Shown: positions 42,474 through 54,297 of the stretch, one piece after another | How positions within the stretch are numbered: position 1 is the stretch's first letter | Layout of the letters: every line of letters begins with the position of its first letter | NCBI RefSeq assembly: GCF_047549485.1 | Contig: NZ_CP180191.1 | Span: 2,542,001-2,606,000, forward strand | Length of the DNA stretch: 64,000 nt | Direction of reading: 5' to 3' | Origin: Piscinibacterium candidicorallinum | GTDB lineage: Bacteria; Pseudomonadota; Gammaproteobacteria; Burkholderiales; Burkholderiaceae_C | Made by a program: the position numbers and the translations under genes | Notes under the pieces: generated by a model | What the model saw: only the letters and a program-made list of their open reading frames with translations | What the model was told of the DNA's origin: nothing | Databases searched by the model: none

Positions 42474-43892
42474 CTAAAGCCGCAGAATCTTCCCCGGATT
42501 CATCAGATTCTGCGGGTCCAGCGCGCGCTTGATGGCGCGCATGACATCCAGCGTGGCGTCGCCATGCTCCTTCACCAGGAAGTCGATCTTGTGCAGGCCG
42601 ACGCCGTGCTCGCCGGTGCAGGTGCCGTCCAGATCGAGCGCGCGCTGCACGAGGCGGTCGTTCACGGCTTCGACCCAGTCGCGTTCCTCGGGCTTGTCGG
42701 GGTCGCAGAGCATCAGCACATGGAAGTTGCCGTCGCCCACGTGGCCGACGATGCCGTAGGGAATGCCGTGCTCGGCCTTCAGGCGCTCGCAGTCGGCCAC
42801 GGTCTCGCGAAAGCATTCGGCCAGGCGGGAGATCGGCACGCAGGTGTCGGTGGTCACGGCGCGGCAGCCCGGCTTCATCTGCAGCAGGGCAAAGTAGGCG
42901 TTGTGGCGCGCCTTCCAGAGGCGGCTGCGGTCCTCGGGCTTCTCCGCCCACTCGAAGTGGCCGCCACCGTGCTCGGCCGCGATCGCCTGCACCGTTTCAG
43001 CCTGCTCGCGCACGCTGGCCGGCGAGCCGTGGAACTCGAACAGCAGCATCGGCTGCTCGGGCAGGGTGAGCTGGTCGTGCTTGTTGACCGCAGCCACCGC
43101 GTTGGCGTCCAGGATCTCGCAGCGGGCGATCGGCACGCCCATCTGGATGATCTCGATCGTGGTGGCCACGGCGTCATCCACGCTCGGAAAGGTGCAGACC
43201 GCCGCGCTTATGGCCTCGGGCTGCGGATAGAGCTTCACGGTCACTTCGGCAATCACGCCGAGCGTGCCTTCGCTGCCCACGTACAGGCGCGTGAGGTCGT
43301 AGCCAGCGCTGCTCTTGCGGGCGCGGCGCGCGGTGTGGATGACCTCACCGGCCGGGGTGACCACCGTCAGGCCCAGCACGTTCTCGCGCATGGTGCCGTA
43401 GCGCACGGCATTGGTGCCGCTGGCGCGCGTGGCGCTCATGCCGCCCAGGCTGGCGTCTGCGCCGGGGTCGATGGGGAAGAACAGGCCCGTGTCCTTGAGC
43501 GCCTCGTTGAGCTGCTTGCGCGTCACGCCGGCCTGCACGGTGGCGGTCAGGTCCTCGGCATTGATGGCCAGGATGGCGTTCATCTGCGACACATCGATGC
43601 ACACCCCGCCCTGCACCGCCAGGAAGTTGCCCTCCAGCGAGGACCCCGCGCCATAGGGCACCACGGGCACCGCGTGCGCCGCGCAGAGCTTCACGCAGTC
43701 CGCAATGTCCTGGGTGCTGCGGGCAAACACCACGGCGTCCGGCGGCGTGAGCGGAAAGGGGGATTCGTCACGGCCGTGGTGCTCGCGCACAGCCTGGGCA
43801 GTGCTGGCCTGATCGGCAAAGCGCGCCGTGAGCGCGGCCAGGAAAGCCTCGGTCAGCGGCGGCGTGGTGCGCAGGGGCAGCGGAGCGTTCAT
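42474..43892 (-). CDS. dld: FAD-linked D-lactate dehydrogenase (cytochrome type)
   Basis: 472 aa. PCMH FAD domain with VPYGAGSSLEGN and GGMSATRASGTNAVRYG, and the C-terminal domain with IVGHVGDGNFHVLML and CTGEHGVGLHK, ending DPQNLMNPGKIL. This is the single-subunit type that donates electrons to cytochrome c or quinone (related to LDHD). Other D-2-hydroxy acids may also be used. Divergent from the pduO gene. Confidence 0.9.
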   Translation of the reverse strand: MNAPLPLRTTPPLTEAFLAALTARFADQASTAQAVREHHGRDESPFPLTPPDAVVFARSTQDIADCVKLCAAHAVPVVPYGAGSSLEGNFLAVQGGVCIDVSQMNAILAINAEDLTATVQAGVTRKQLNEALKDTGLFFPIDPGADASLGGMSATRASGTNAVRYGTMRENVLGLTVVTPAGEVIHTARRARKSSAGYDLTRLYVGSEGTLGVIAEVTVKLYPQPEAISAAVCTFPSVDDAVATTIEIIQMGVPIARCEILDANAVAAVNKHDQLTLPEQPMLLFEFHGSPASVREQAETVQAIAAEHGGGHFEWAEKPEDRSRLWKARHNAYFALLQMKPGCRAVTTDTCVPISRLAECFRETVADCERLKAEHGIPYGIVGHVGDGNFHVLMLCDPDKPEERDWVEAVNDRLVQRALDLDGTCTGEHGVGLHKIDFLVKEHGDATLDVMRAIKRALDPQNLMNPGKILRL

Positions 43893-43999
43893 CGGGTCAC
43901 CTGAAGGAACAGCGGGCAGGCCGATTATGAGCGCCTTTGCGGGGCGCTCCTAGAATGCCGCCGATTCACATCCAGCCGCTCGACAAGGACACCTCACCC

Positions 44000-44557
44000 A
44001 TGGCCAACCGACTCTCTGCCATTGCCACACGCACCGGTGACGACGGCACCACTGGCCTGGGCGATGGCACCCGCACCCGCAAGGACGCCCTGCGCGTGAT
44101 GGCCATGGGCGACGTGGACGAACTCAACTCGAATCTGGGTGTGCTGCTCTGCGAACCTCTGCCCGGCGAGGTGCGCGAACTGCTGGTGGGCGTGCAGAAC
44201 GACCTGTTCGACCTCGGGGGCGAACTCTGCATCCCGGGCTACACCATGATCACGGACGCGCACATCCTGCGCCTGGACAACGCGCTCGTGCAGCACAACG
44301 AGACCCTGCCGCGCCTGGCGGAGTTCATCCTGCCGGCCGGCACGCGGGCCGCGTCGCTGGCGCACGTCTGCCGCACCGTGGCGCGCCGCGCCGAGCGGGC
44401 GGTGGTGGCCCTGGCCGCCGCCGAAGCCGTGAACCCCAACCCGCAGCGCTACCTGAACCGCCTGTCGGACCTGCTGTTCGTGCTGGCGCGCGTGCTCAAC
44501 CGCTTTGGTGGCGCCACCGGTGATGTGCTGTGGCAGCAGCGCAAGAACGCAGGCTGA
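44000..44557 (+). CDS. Cob(I)alamin adenosyltransferase, PduO type
   Basis: 185 aa. Makes adenosylcobalamin from cob(I)alamin and ATP. It has the PduO N-terminal loop IATRTGDDGTTGLGDGTR, the helix GDVDELNSNLGVL, and the conserved RTVARRAERAVV and LNRLSDLLFVLARV. The start is the ATG at 44000 (MANRLSAIA) with GGACACC upstream. Presence fits the B12-linked regulator at 62.3 kb, though the two genes are far apart. Confidence 0.93.
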   Translation: MANRLSAIATRTGDDGTTGLGDGTRTRKDALRVMAMGDVDELNSNLGVLLCEPLPGEVRELLVGVQNDLFDLGGELCIPGYTMITDAHILRLDNALVQHNETLPRLAEFILPAGTRAASLAHVCRTVARRAERAVVALAAAEAVNPNPQRYLNRLSDLLFVLARVLNRFGGATGDVLWQQRKNAG

Positions 44558-44738
44558 GGCAGCGCCGGTCTGCCGCCCGGCCTTGGTGCACCGCAGCACC
44601 CAGAAGCCGTTCATTCATCGATTTCCGCAGTTCGTTCCACCGGCTTCCAACCTGCGGGTTTTCCCGTAACCCCGCGCCTACACTCCGCGCTTCTCCAACT
44701 TGCGCGTGCGTTGCCGCCCCGCGGCGCGCCCTGAATCC

Positions 44739-46724
<1,986 letters not shown>

Positions 46725-46892
46725 GACCTGCAAGGCCCCGCGATGCATGGCCCGGGGCACAATTGCTCACAAAGACGCGCGGCGGGCCGAAATCCACCGC
46801 GCGGCACCCCGCTAGCATTGCCGGGTTGGCGGCCCTGCCCCATGAACCTCGCACGGCCTGATCGGCCAGCGTTTCGTATCCTGCACACGACC

Positions 46893-47753
46893 ATGCGCCA
46901 TTCCACCTTTCGCTCCCTTGCCGCGGCTCTGGCCGGCGGCGTTCTGCTTGCCGCCACCGGCGTGTCGGCGCAAACCCTCACCAGCCTGCGGCTCGAGCCG
47001 GGTTCGGCGACCGTCGGCCAGGAAATTCGGATCACCGCGCAGCTGGAAACGGCCGACAAGGGCGGTGGCATCAACTGCGGCCTGCGCATCGTCTATGGCG
47101 ACGGCAAGTCGGTGGATCTGCGCATCAGCAAGGAAAGTGATATTCCCGCCGTGGTGCGCTACACCTTCACGCGCCCGGGTACCTTCACCGTGTCCGCCGA
47201 GCCCAAGATCGTCGGCATCACGCTGCCCTGCTCGGGCAAGACGCAGAAGCAGGTCATCAGCGTGAGTGAGGCCAAGCCAGCAGCTGCGGCCGGCACGTAT
47301 GGCGCTGCAGCCGGCGTGGCCGCAGCCGGTGCCGCAGCCAAGGGCGCTGCGGCGCCTGCACCGGCCGCCCCGGCACCCGCCGTCAGCCTGCCAGATGCCA
47401 CGACCTGCCCGTGGGGCTGGAACCTGAACCGCGCGAGCATCAACCCGCGCACCGGCGCCTTCGTGTGCAACGGCACACCGGACTCCGTGGCGCCGACCGA
47501 GAAGCTCACCTGCGCCGCACCGCTGGTCTACTTCGAGCAGTTGACCGGGGCAAACCGCCAGATCGGCTGCCGTCTGCCGAATCAGGGCAGCGGCCCGCCC
47601 GCACGCCCGGCGGCCGCCGGCGCTGCACCGGCACCCGGTGCGACGCCTCCGGCTGCGGGCACTGCACCCGCCACACCACGCCCCGCAACCCCGGCGAGCA
47701 CCGCTCCTGCAACGCCTGCTGCCAGCAGCAGCACGCCGCCCAAGAAGCCTTGA
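46893..47753 (+). CDS. Secreted Ala/Pro-rich protein with Ig-like domain
   Basis: 286 aa. Signal peptide MRHSTFRSLAAALAGGVLLA, then a beta-sandwich-like part: GSATVGQEIRITAQLETADKGG, two paired Cys, and RYTFTRPGTFTVSAEPKI resembling a PKD or Ig fold. An Ala-rich linker joins it to a Cys-containing segment (CPWGWNLNRASINPRTGAFVCNG) and a long Pro/Ala/Thr tail. Probably periplasmic or surface associated. Function unknown. Confidence 0.75.
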   Translation: MRHSTFRSLAAALAGGVLLAATGVSAQTLTSLRLEPGSATVGQEIRITAQLETADKGGGINCGLRIVYGDGKSVDLRISKESDIPAVVRYTFTRPGTFTVSAEPKIVGITLPCSGKTQKQVISVSEAKPAAAAGTYGAAAGVAAAGAAAKGAAAPAPAAPAPAVSLPDATTCPWGWNLNRASINPRTGAFVCNGTPDSVAPTEKLTCAAPLVYFEQLTGANRQIGCRLPNQGSGPPARPAAAGAAPAPGATPPAAGTAPATPRPATPASTAPATPAASSSTPPKKP

Positions 47754-47770
47754 GCGATTCAGGCAAATGC

Positions 47771-47794
47771 AAACGGGGCCGCAAGGCCCCGTTT
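47771..47794 (+). terminator. Intrinsic terminator after the Ig-like gene
   Basis: AAACGGGGCC-GCAA-GGCCCCGTTT, a perfect 10-bp stem followed by GATTTTC. It ends the plus-strand gene and could also serve the convergent AhpD-like gene. Confidence 0.8.
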
Positions 47795-47823
47795 GATTTT
47801 CGGCCGACGCGCCGGTTGAGCCC

Positions 47824-48414
47824 TCAGGCCTTCGGGACGCGGCCCATGAGATAGAACTGGTCATTGGGGCGCAGCGCCAGCGAGTTGGCGATGCGGTTGC
47901 TCATGGCAAAGAAGGCCGAGATGCCGACGATGTCCCAGATGTCCTCGTCATCAAAGCCCACTGCGTACAGCGCCGCGCGATCTTCCATGCTGACCGCATG
48001 GGACTGCTGCGACACCTTCACCGCAAACTCCAGCATGGCGCGCTGGCGCGGCGTGATGTCGGCCTTGCGCCAGTTGGTGGCCACCTGATCCGCAATGAGC
48101 GGGTTCTTCGCCCGAATGCGCAGGATCGCGCCGTGCGCCACCACGCAATACAGGCAGCGGTTCTCGCCGCTGGTGGCCACGACGATCATCTCGCGGTCGG
48201 CCTTGGTCAGGTTGCCGCCCTTCTCCATGAGCGCATCGTGATACGCCATGAAGGCGCGGCATTCGTCCGGCCTGTGCGCCAGAGCGAGGAACACATTCGG
48301 GATGAAACCGGCCTTCTCCTGCACGGCGAGGAACTTCTCGCGCAGATCCTCGGGCAGATCCTTCAGTTCAGGAACGGGAAACTGGCTGATGGGAGGGTGG
48401 GCGGAATGCGTCAT
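47824..48414 (-). CDS. Peroxidase-related AhpD-like protein
   Basis: 196 aa of the carboxymuconolactone-decarboxylase/AhpD fold. The active-site signature is ENRCLYCVVAHG, with the resolving and peroxidatic Cys pair and the His of ExxxCxxCxxxH. The N-terminal helical region (KAGFIPNVFLALAHRPDECRAF) matches the uncharacterised peroxidase-related subgroup. Likely an alkylhydroperoxidase-type antioxidant enzyme in the cytoplasm. Confidence 0.9.
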   Translation of the reverse strand: MTHSAHPPISQFPVPELKDLPEDLREKFLAVQEKAGFIPNVFLALAHRPDECRAFMAYHDALMEKGGNLTKADREMIVVATSGENRCLYCVVAHGAILRIRAKNPLIADQVATNWRKADITPRQRAMLEFAVKVSQQSHAVSMEDRAALYAVGFDDEDIWDIVGISAFFAMSNRIANSLALRPNDQFYLMGRVPKA

Positions 48415-48485
48415 GCGATAGGCTCAAGTCCGTGGAGGCAGGCAGTATCGCCTGCCCGCCCCGCGGATTTGAGACGCCGCAGCCG

Positions 48486-51332
48486 CTAGTTCACGGTCAT
48501 CACGACCGTGCCCGTACCCACGGCACCACGCGCATCCCGTGCCGTGATGGTGAAGCGGTAGCTTCCCGCGACGGTCCGATCCCAGCGAAGAACACCAGCG
48601 TTGCTCAGGCTGATGCCCGCAGGCGCGCCGGACAGGCTCAGCGTCACCGCATCGCCTTCCGGATCCATGACGGGGATGGTCAGGTTGATCGTGGTCCCCG
48701 GGCGCGTCACGATGGTGACGCTCGGCACGATCGGCGCGCGGTTGGCCGAGCCGATGTTGAAGGTGAGTGTGCCCTGCGCACTCAGACCGGACGGGTCGCG
48801 AACAAGCACCGTGACCACGGTGGTCCCGACGCGCGGCATGCTCCATGTGAACCGGCCTGTGGCGCCGTCCAGGCTGAAGCCAGCGGGCACCGCCCCGACT
48901 GCGGCATAGGTCAAGCGATCGCCATCCGGGTCGGCCGCCTGCACCATGCCGCTGATACCGGTGGTACTGCTGCCCGAGATGACGGTATTGCCCACCACCG
49001 GCGCCCGGTTGCCCTGAACCACTTCAATAGTCAGCGGCGCCTGCGCAGTACCGCCCTCCGCATCGCGCGCCTGCACGGTCACCGTGAACCGACCCGGCGT
49101 TGGTCTTGGCCAGCTGATGGCTCCGTTGCCCAACAGCATCCCGGCGGGTGCGTTCAACAGGCTGATGGTGACCGCACTACCGTCCGGATCCACGGCACGC
49201 ACTGGCACCGACAAGGCCGTGCCGGCCACCACGCGCGCGCTGGACGCCATCGTGATCACGGGCACCTGGTTGGCCACGTTGAGCCTGTAGGACTGCACGG
49301 CGGACTGACCGAGCGGATCGCTCACCCGAACGGCCACATCAACCAGCGTGCCGCTGGGCTGCGGCCAGCTCAGTGCGCCCGCGCTGCTCAGCGTCATGCC
49401 GGCGGGCGCGCTGGTCAATGCGTAGGTCAGCGTGTCGCCATCGGCATCACGTGCGGCGAATGCGAAGGTGTAGGGTGCGCGGACCCGGGCGCCCGGCAGG
49501 CTCGCCGGCAGGGTCGGCGCGTTGTTCACCATGACGGTGATGGTGTTCTTCGCCTGTCGCGTGCCCGAGCTTGCGGTGACCTCGAAGCTCAGCAAGCCGG
49601 ACACCTGCGGCGCCGTGAAACTCAGGCTCGACCCGGTCGTGCCACCCGTGATCGTGGCGGCCGCACCACCGGTCTGGCGCCACGCAAAGCTCGCCTGCGG
49701 CAATCCACCGACGCGCGCCAGCAGGCTGCCGCTTCGGCCACGGGCGATCAGCCCAGGCGCGGTCGCACTCTGTGTGCTGGGCGTGATGCCCGTGCCGTAC
49801 TCCAGCTGCACCAGCGGAGTGTCGGAGATCTGAGCCAGGGCACCCGCTGCGTCCAGCATGCCCGCTCCGCACAAACCAGGATTGCTGGCGCAGAAGCCGC
49901 CTGTGGCATGACGCGTGGCCGACGTGACCAATGCAGATCGCACTTCAGCGGGCGTGATGGACGGCTTGGCGGCATAGAGCAGCGCGGCCGCTGCAGCCAC
50001 ATGCGGCGCGGCGGCCGAGGTGCCGTTGAATGCACGACGATCCAGATAGCCCGTAAAGGTCGTGGTTCCGTTGACGCCCGCCGTCACCACCGGCGTGCTG
50101 TCGCACGGCGAAAGGAGCGAGCGCATGCAGGCGCCGCCGCCGGGTGCGGTCAGCGTCACGCCGGGGCCGTGGTTGGAGTAGTTCGCCAGATCGGCCGAGG
50201 CATTGTGCGCCCCCACTGCGATGGCGCCTACGCAGTTGGCCGGAGAGGACACGCCGTTGAGCGACTCATTGCCCGCAGCCGCCACCACCGTCACGCCGGC
50301 CTGCACGGCGGCCGTCACGGCGTCCTGCATGTAGCGCGGGCAAGCGCCGCTGGCGCCCAGGCTCAGGTTGGCCACCTGGACCTTACGACCCAGGGGCGGC
50401 ACGCCCGGCACATTCACGCCGGCCACCCAGGAAATAGCGTCGGCCGTGTCGGACAACCAGCCGCCGCAGCGGCCGAGCACGCGTACCGGCACGACCTTGG
50501 CCTGGGGCGCACCACCGGCAATGCCATAACTGTTGTCGGCGATGCCGACAATCTCCGAGGCCACGGCCACGCCGTGCCAGGAGCTCGCGCGGCCGTTGCA
50601 GAAGTCACCGGGGTCGGTGGGGTCGGCATCGCGGCCATTGCCATCTCCGGCAATGGTCAGGTCGGTGACGAAGTCATAGCCGGGCAATGAATTGGTCACC
50701 AGATCAGGATGCGCCAGGTGACCGGTGTCCAGCACCGCGACCGTCACGCCCTCGCCGCGGGTGCGGGCCCAGGCCGAACGGAATGCGGCGCCTCCGGGCA
50801 CGGCGCTGCGTGGGCGCAGGGCCCACTGAAGCGACAGGGCGGGGTCATTCGTCACCGCCTCCGGGCCACCCACCTGCAGCGTGCTGACACGCACGTCGCG
50901 CTCCACGCTCAGGACCCGCGCATCGGCAGCCAGGGTGGCCGCAAGCGCCTCGGCCTCTTCGACCGGTGTACCCGCAGGAGCTGCGACCAATACGGCACCC
51001 GTGCCGAGCGTGCGCATGGGCTTGAACTGGACCGGCTCCGCCGCACCCGGCTTCTGCATGCGCGTCTGCACCAGCTCTGTTTGCAACTGCAGGAAGCGCT
51101 GCTCGGGCGACATGGCCGTCTTCGCCTGCGCGGGGTCAGTGGACCCCGGTGCAAGACGCACCACGTAGCGCGCGGCATCGGCAGACACCGCACCATCCTG
51201 CGGTGCCGGGGCCTGGGAGATCGGGGCGGGTGCCGCGGGTGCGGCGGGAGAAGACAGCTCCTGGCCGCAGCCAGCAAGCAGGATGAACGCGAGTGCAATG
51301 CTGCACCTGCGCGCATTCAATGCGACAGACAT
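48486..51332 (-). CDS. S8 subtilisin-like lipoprotein protease with Ig-like repeats
   Basis: 948 aa. An N-terminal lipobox (ILLAGC) makes it a lipoprotein. A Pro/Ala linker and an inhibitor-like prodomain come before the catalytic domain: Asp in VAVLDTGHLAHPD, His in SSWHGVAVASEIV, Ser in FNGTSAAAPHVAAAAALL (about 460). After about residue 560 there are four to five repeated putative Ig-like (He_PIG type) domains, each with NxAPxxxxxS-like openings and DPDGDxxTYA/DAVTLSLSGAPAG motifs. The repeats probably bind partners or cell-surface glycans. The cell exports it to the periplasm or surface. It is alone on its strand. Confidence 0.92.
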   Translation of the reverse strand: MSVALNARRCSIALAFILLAGCGQELSSPAAPAAPAPISQAPAPQDGAVSADAARYVVRLAPGSTDPAQAKTAMSPEQRFLQLQTELVQTRMQKPGAAEPVQFKPMRTLGTGAVLVAAPAGTPVEEAEALAATLAADARVLSVERDVRVSTLQVGGPEAVTNDPALSLQWALRPRSAVPGGAAFRSAWARTRGEGVTVAVLDTGHLAHPDLVTNSLPGYDFVTDLTIAGDGNGRDADPTDPGDFCNGRASSWHGVAVASEIVGIADNSYGIAGGAPQAKVVPVRVLGRCGGWLSDTADAISWVAGVNVPGVPPLGRKVQVANLSLGASGACPRYMQDAVTAAVQAGVTVVAAAGNESLNGVSSPANCVGAIAVGAHNASADLANYSNHGPGVTLTAPGGGACMRSLLSPCDSTPVVTAGVNGTTTFTGYLDRRAFNGTSAAAPHVAAAAALLYAAKPSITPAEVRSALVTSATRHATGGFCASNPGLCGAGMLDAAGALAQISDTPLVQLEYGTGITPSTQSATAPGLIARGRSGSLLARVGGLPQASFAWRQTGGAAATITGGTTGSSLSFTAPQVSGLLSFEVTASSGTRQAKNTITVMVNNAPTLPASLPGARVRAPYTFAFAARDADGDTLTYALTSAPAGMTLSSAGALSWPQPSGTLVDVAVRVSDPLGQSAVQSYRLNVANQVPVITMASSARVVAGTALSVPVRAVDPDGSAVTISLLNAPAGMLLGNGAISWPRPTPGRFTVTVQARDAEGGTAQAPLTIEVVQGNRAPVVGNTVISGSSTTGISGMVQAADPDGDRLTYAAVGAVPAGFSLDGATGRFTWSMPRVGTTVVTVLVRDPSGLSAQGTLTFNIGSANRAPIVPSVTIVTRPGTTINLTIPVMDPEGDAVTLSLSGAPAGISLSNAGVLRWDRTVAGSYRFTITARDARGAVGTGTVVMTVN

Positions 51333-51557
51333 GAAGACTCCGATGACGGTGGATCGCCGGCAGCCCCGCTACCATGACATCGAGCCGATGCGTTAGGTCG
51401 GAAGCTTTGCGACCCTGGCTTTCGCCAGGTGTGCCCGGGAACAGATTTGGGGTGCGGCTGGACCGTCTGAACGGATTTGCCGCCAATCGCAACCGTTTTC
51501 GGCACCGATCGATCGAGCTTGAATGGCTTTCGCCCCGAGCCGAATACCGCATGCCCC

Positions 51558-52772
51558 ATGGCTTCCATGTTGACGAATCCTGAACACGCCACCCGGACCG
51601 ATCTGCTTGTGATCGGCGGCGGCGTGATGGGCTGTGCCACTGCCTTGTTCGCGCTGCAGCTTGACCCGAACCTGCGGGTGCGCGTACTCGAGCCCGACCC
51701 GACCTACGCTCGCGCCTCCTCGGCCCTGTCGGCGGGCTCGATCCGCCAGCAGTTCTCCACCGCGCTGAATGTGCAGATGTCGCAGTTCGGGCTGGCCTAT
51801 GTGTCCCAGCCCGAGACGCTGCTGGCGGTGGAGGGCGAGCCTACGCCCAGCACTGGCTTCATCGAGAGTGGCTACCTGTTTCTGGCCACTGCGGCGGGCA
51901 TGCCGGTGCTTGAGGCCAACCATGCCGTGCAGCGTGAGCAAGGCGCGCCCGTGGCCCTGCTCAACCCGGCCGAACTGGCGCAGCGCTTTGCCTGGCTGAA
52001 TGTCGAGGGGCTGGCCGGCGCATCGCTCGGCCTGGGTGGCGAGGGCTGGTTCGATGGGTACATGTACACCCGGGCGCTGCGCGCCAAGGCGCAGTCGCTC
52101 GGTGCGGTGTTCAGCACCGCTCGCGCAACGGCACTTGAACGCGCCGCGGGCCGCATCACCCATGCCCTCACTGACACCGGGGAGCGCATCGCCGCTGCGG
52201 CCTTCGTCAACGCTGCCGGCCCCTGGGCACGCAGCGTGGCCGCCATGGCTGGCATTGAGCTGCCCGTGTTTGCCCGGCGCCGCACCGTGTTTGCGCTGCG
52301 CTGTGCCACGTCGGTCGGCCACACGCCCCTGGTCATCGACACGAGCGGCATGTGGTTCCGCAGCGAGGGGCACAGCGGCACCCAGTTCATCGCCGGCTGG
52401 GGCCCGCGTGAGGAAGACGACGCCGACGACCTGCCGCTTGAACCCGAGCTACAAGCCTTCGAGGAACACGTCTGGCCCACCCTGGCAGCGCGCGTGCCTG
52501 CCTTCGAGGCACTGCGTGTCGAGCACGCCTGGGCGGGCTACTACGAGTTCAACCCGATCGACCACAACGCCCTACTCGGCCTGCACCCGGCCTGCAGCAA
52601 CCTGTACTTCATCAATGGCTTTTCCGGTCACGGCCTGCAGCATGCTGCAGCCGCCGGGCGCGGTCTGGCCGAGCTGATCCTGCATGGCGAATACCGCAGC
52701 CTGGACCTTTCGCCGCTGTCGGTTGCGCGGCTGGGTGAAGAGCGGCGCTACGTCGAGCACAACATCATCTGA
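51558..52772 (+). CDS. FAD-dependent amino-acid oxidase-type oxidoreductase
   Basis: 404 aa from the ATG at 51558 (another ATG at 51567). DAO-family flavoprotein: TDLLVIGGGVMGCATALFAL binds FAD, SALSAGSIRQQFSTALNV follows, and GYYEFNPIDHNALLGLHPACSNLYFINGFSGHGLQHAAA is the C-terminal block shared with sarcosine or glycine oxidases and FOXRED1-like proteins. It oxidises an amine or amino acid. The GNAT gene follows after 5 bp and the cyclodeaminase-like gene overlaps that, so the three form an operon. Confidence 0.88.
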   Translation: MASMLTNPEHATRTDLLVIGGGVMGCATALFALQLDPNLRVRVLEPDPTYARASSALSAGSIRQQFSTALNVQMSQFGLAYVSQPETLLAVEGEPTPSTGFIESGYLFLATAAGMPVLEANHAVQREQGAPVALLNPAELAQRFAWLNVEGLAGASLGLGGEGWFDGYMYTRALRAKAQSLGAVFSTARATALERAAGRITHALTDTGERIAAAAFVNAAGPWARSVAAMAGIELPVFARRRTVFALRCATSVGHTPLVIDTSGMWFRSEGHSGTQFIAGWGPREEDDADDLPLEPELQAFEEHVWPTLAARVPAFEALRVEHAWAGYYEFNPIDHNALLGLHPACSNLYFINGFSGHGLQHAAAAGRGLAELILHGEYRSLDLSPLSVARLGEERRYVEHNII

Positions 52773-52777
52773 GCGCG

Positions 52778-53263
52778 ATGCAGCCCTTGAACCTGCGCTT
52801 TGCGCCACTGGCGAGTCACCCGGATTGGATTGGCACGCTCGCCACCTGGTTCGAGGCAGAGTGGCCGGACTACTACGGCCCCCAAGGCCAGGCCCATGCT
52901 TTGCGCGACCTGCAGGCCTATGCACAGACCCAGGCCCTGCCCTTCGGGCTCGTCGCCACACACAACGGCGCACCCTGCGGATTTGCCGCCATCAAGACCG
53001 AGCGCTTTGCTACCCACCCGCATCTGCATCCCTGGGTGGGTGCCGCTGTCGTGCCGCAAGATCTGCGTCGGCGCGGCATCGGCGCCCAGCTGTTCGCAGC
53101 GCTGGAGCCCCATGCCCTGCGTCTGGGCTTTGCGCAGCTCTACAGCGCCACCCGCACGGCGCACACGCTGCTGCTGCGCTGCGGCTGGCAGCAGATCGAC
53201 ACCGCCGTGCACCAAGGCGAGCCCATCGGCATCTATCAACGCACACTGAAACCCGCGCCATGA
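52778..53263 (+). CDS. GNAT-family N-acetyltransferase
   Basis: 161 aa. Acetyl-CoA-binding motif A is GAAVVPQDLRRRGIGAQLFAALEPHA (Q/RxxGxA/G pattern, residues about 88-113). N-terminal LATWFEAEWPDYYGPQG is typical of this group. Acceptor amine unknown; the operon suggests an amino acid or amine. Its stop overlaps the ATG of the next gene (ATGA). Confidence 0.88.
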   Translation: MQPLNLRFAPLASHPDWIGTLATWFEAEWPDYYGPQGQAHALRDLQAYAQTQALPFGLVATHNGAPCGFAAIKTERFATHPHLHPWVGAAVVPQDLRRRGIGAQLFAALEPHALRLGFAQLYSATRTAHTLLLRCGWQQIDTAVHQGEPIGIYQRTLKPAP

Positions 53264-54183
53264 AGATCCTCGACGCCCAAGCCACCGCCGCAGCCCTGCC
53301 CTGGCCGGGCATGCTGGACGCGCTGGATGACATTCTCACTGCGCAACGCGAAGGCCGTGCGCGCTGCCCGGTGCGCAACCGCCTGAACCTGGGCGCCACG
53401 CCCGACGTGACCGACGCCGGCGTGCTGCTGACCATGCCCGCCACGGATGGTGAGCTGGCCGTGGTCAAGGTCGTGACCGTGCACGGCGGCAACACCGCCT
53501 TGAAGCTCCCCGCCGTGCAGGCCGCAGTGCTGGTGATGGACGCGCGCACCGGCCAGCGCCTGGCCCTGCTGGATGGCGAGGTGGTCACCGAACGGCGCAC
53601 CGCAGCGCTCTCAGCCCTCGCAGTGCGCAAGCTCACCGGCCGCACGGACTGGTCCGACGCCGCGCTGCATCTCATCGGCGCCGGTGCCCAGGCGCGCGCC
53701 CACATGGACGCCTTTGCAGCCTGCCTGGGCGTGAAGCAGGTGTCCGTGCAGACCCGCAGCCCGGCCAGTGCGCAGGGGTTGATCGCTCTGGCCCGCGAGC
53801 ACGGTCTGAAGGTCCAGCCGGGCGACGCAGCCAGCCTGCGCAGCGCGGACCTCATCGTTACCGCCACCACCAGCAGCACGCCGGTGATGGACGATGGCAT
53901 CCGCGATGACGCCGTGATCTGCGCCGTGGGTGCATTCACCTCCCGCATGGCCGAGCTGCCCCCCACGCTCGTGCGCCGAGCCCGCTGCGTGGTGGACACC
54001 GCCGACGGCTGCCGCGCCGAAGCCGGCGACCTGCTGCAGGCCAGCGTGGACTGGGCCCAGATTCCTCAGCTGGCCGACGCAAGCGAGTTGCCCGCCGGTA
54101 GGCCGACCATCTTCAAGTCGGTCGGCTCAGCGCTCTGGGACCTTGCTGCCGCGCGCTGCTGGTGGGCGCAGCAGGAGGCCTAA
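53260..54183 (+). CDS. Ornithine cyclodeaminase / pyrroline-2-carboxylate reductase family protein
   Basis: 307 aa. The NAD(P)-binding motif is LHLIGAGAQARAHMDAF (about residue 129). Before it are LPAVQAAVLVMDARTGQRLALLDGEVVTERRTAALSALAVRKL, the family core. The active-site Lys common in OCD/mu-crystallin is in VKVVTVHGGN. Length is short, closer to bacterial pyrroline-2-carboxylate or imine reductases than to ornithine cyclodeaminase. With the oxidase gene upstream it could convert a D-amino acid to its L form through a cyclic imine; that is an inference. Confidence 0.85.
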   Translation: MKILDAQATAAALPWPGMLDALDDILTAQREGRARCPVRNRLNLGATPDVTDAGVLLTMPATDGELAVVKVVTVHGGNTALKLPAVQAAVLVMDARTGQRLALLDGEVVTERRTAALSALAVRKLTGRTDWSDAALHLIGAGAQARAHMDAFAACLGVKQVSVQTRSPASAQGLIALAREHGLKVQPGDAASLRSADLIVTATTSSTPVMDDGIRDDAVICAVGAFTSRMAELPPTLVRRARCVVDTADGCRAEAGDLLQASVDWAQIPQLADASELPAGRPTIFKSVGSALWDLAAARCWWAQQEA

Positions 54184-54208
54184 CTCCCACCACAACCCGG
54201 TTTGCAGG

Positions 54209-54275
54209 GCTTTCCGCTTGTCTGGCGCGGCTTTCCAGCCGATTTGCCCCGAAAAGCCGCATGAATGCTGGGTTC
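54209..54275 (+). repeat. Dispersed hairpin element, copy D
   Basis: GCTTTCCGCTTGTCTGGCGCGG at the start, GCGGCTTT/AAAAGCCGC arms, then ATGAATGCTGGGTTC. It is followed 22 bp later by copy E in inverted orientation. Confidence 0.88.
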
Positions 54276-54297
54276 AATCGGATTTTCCAAAGCATTC

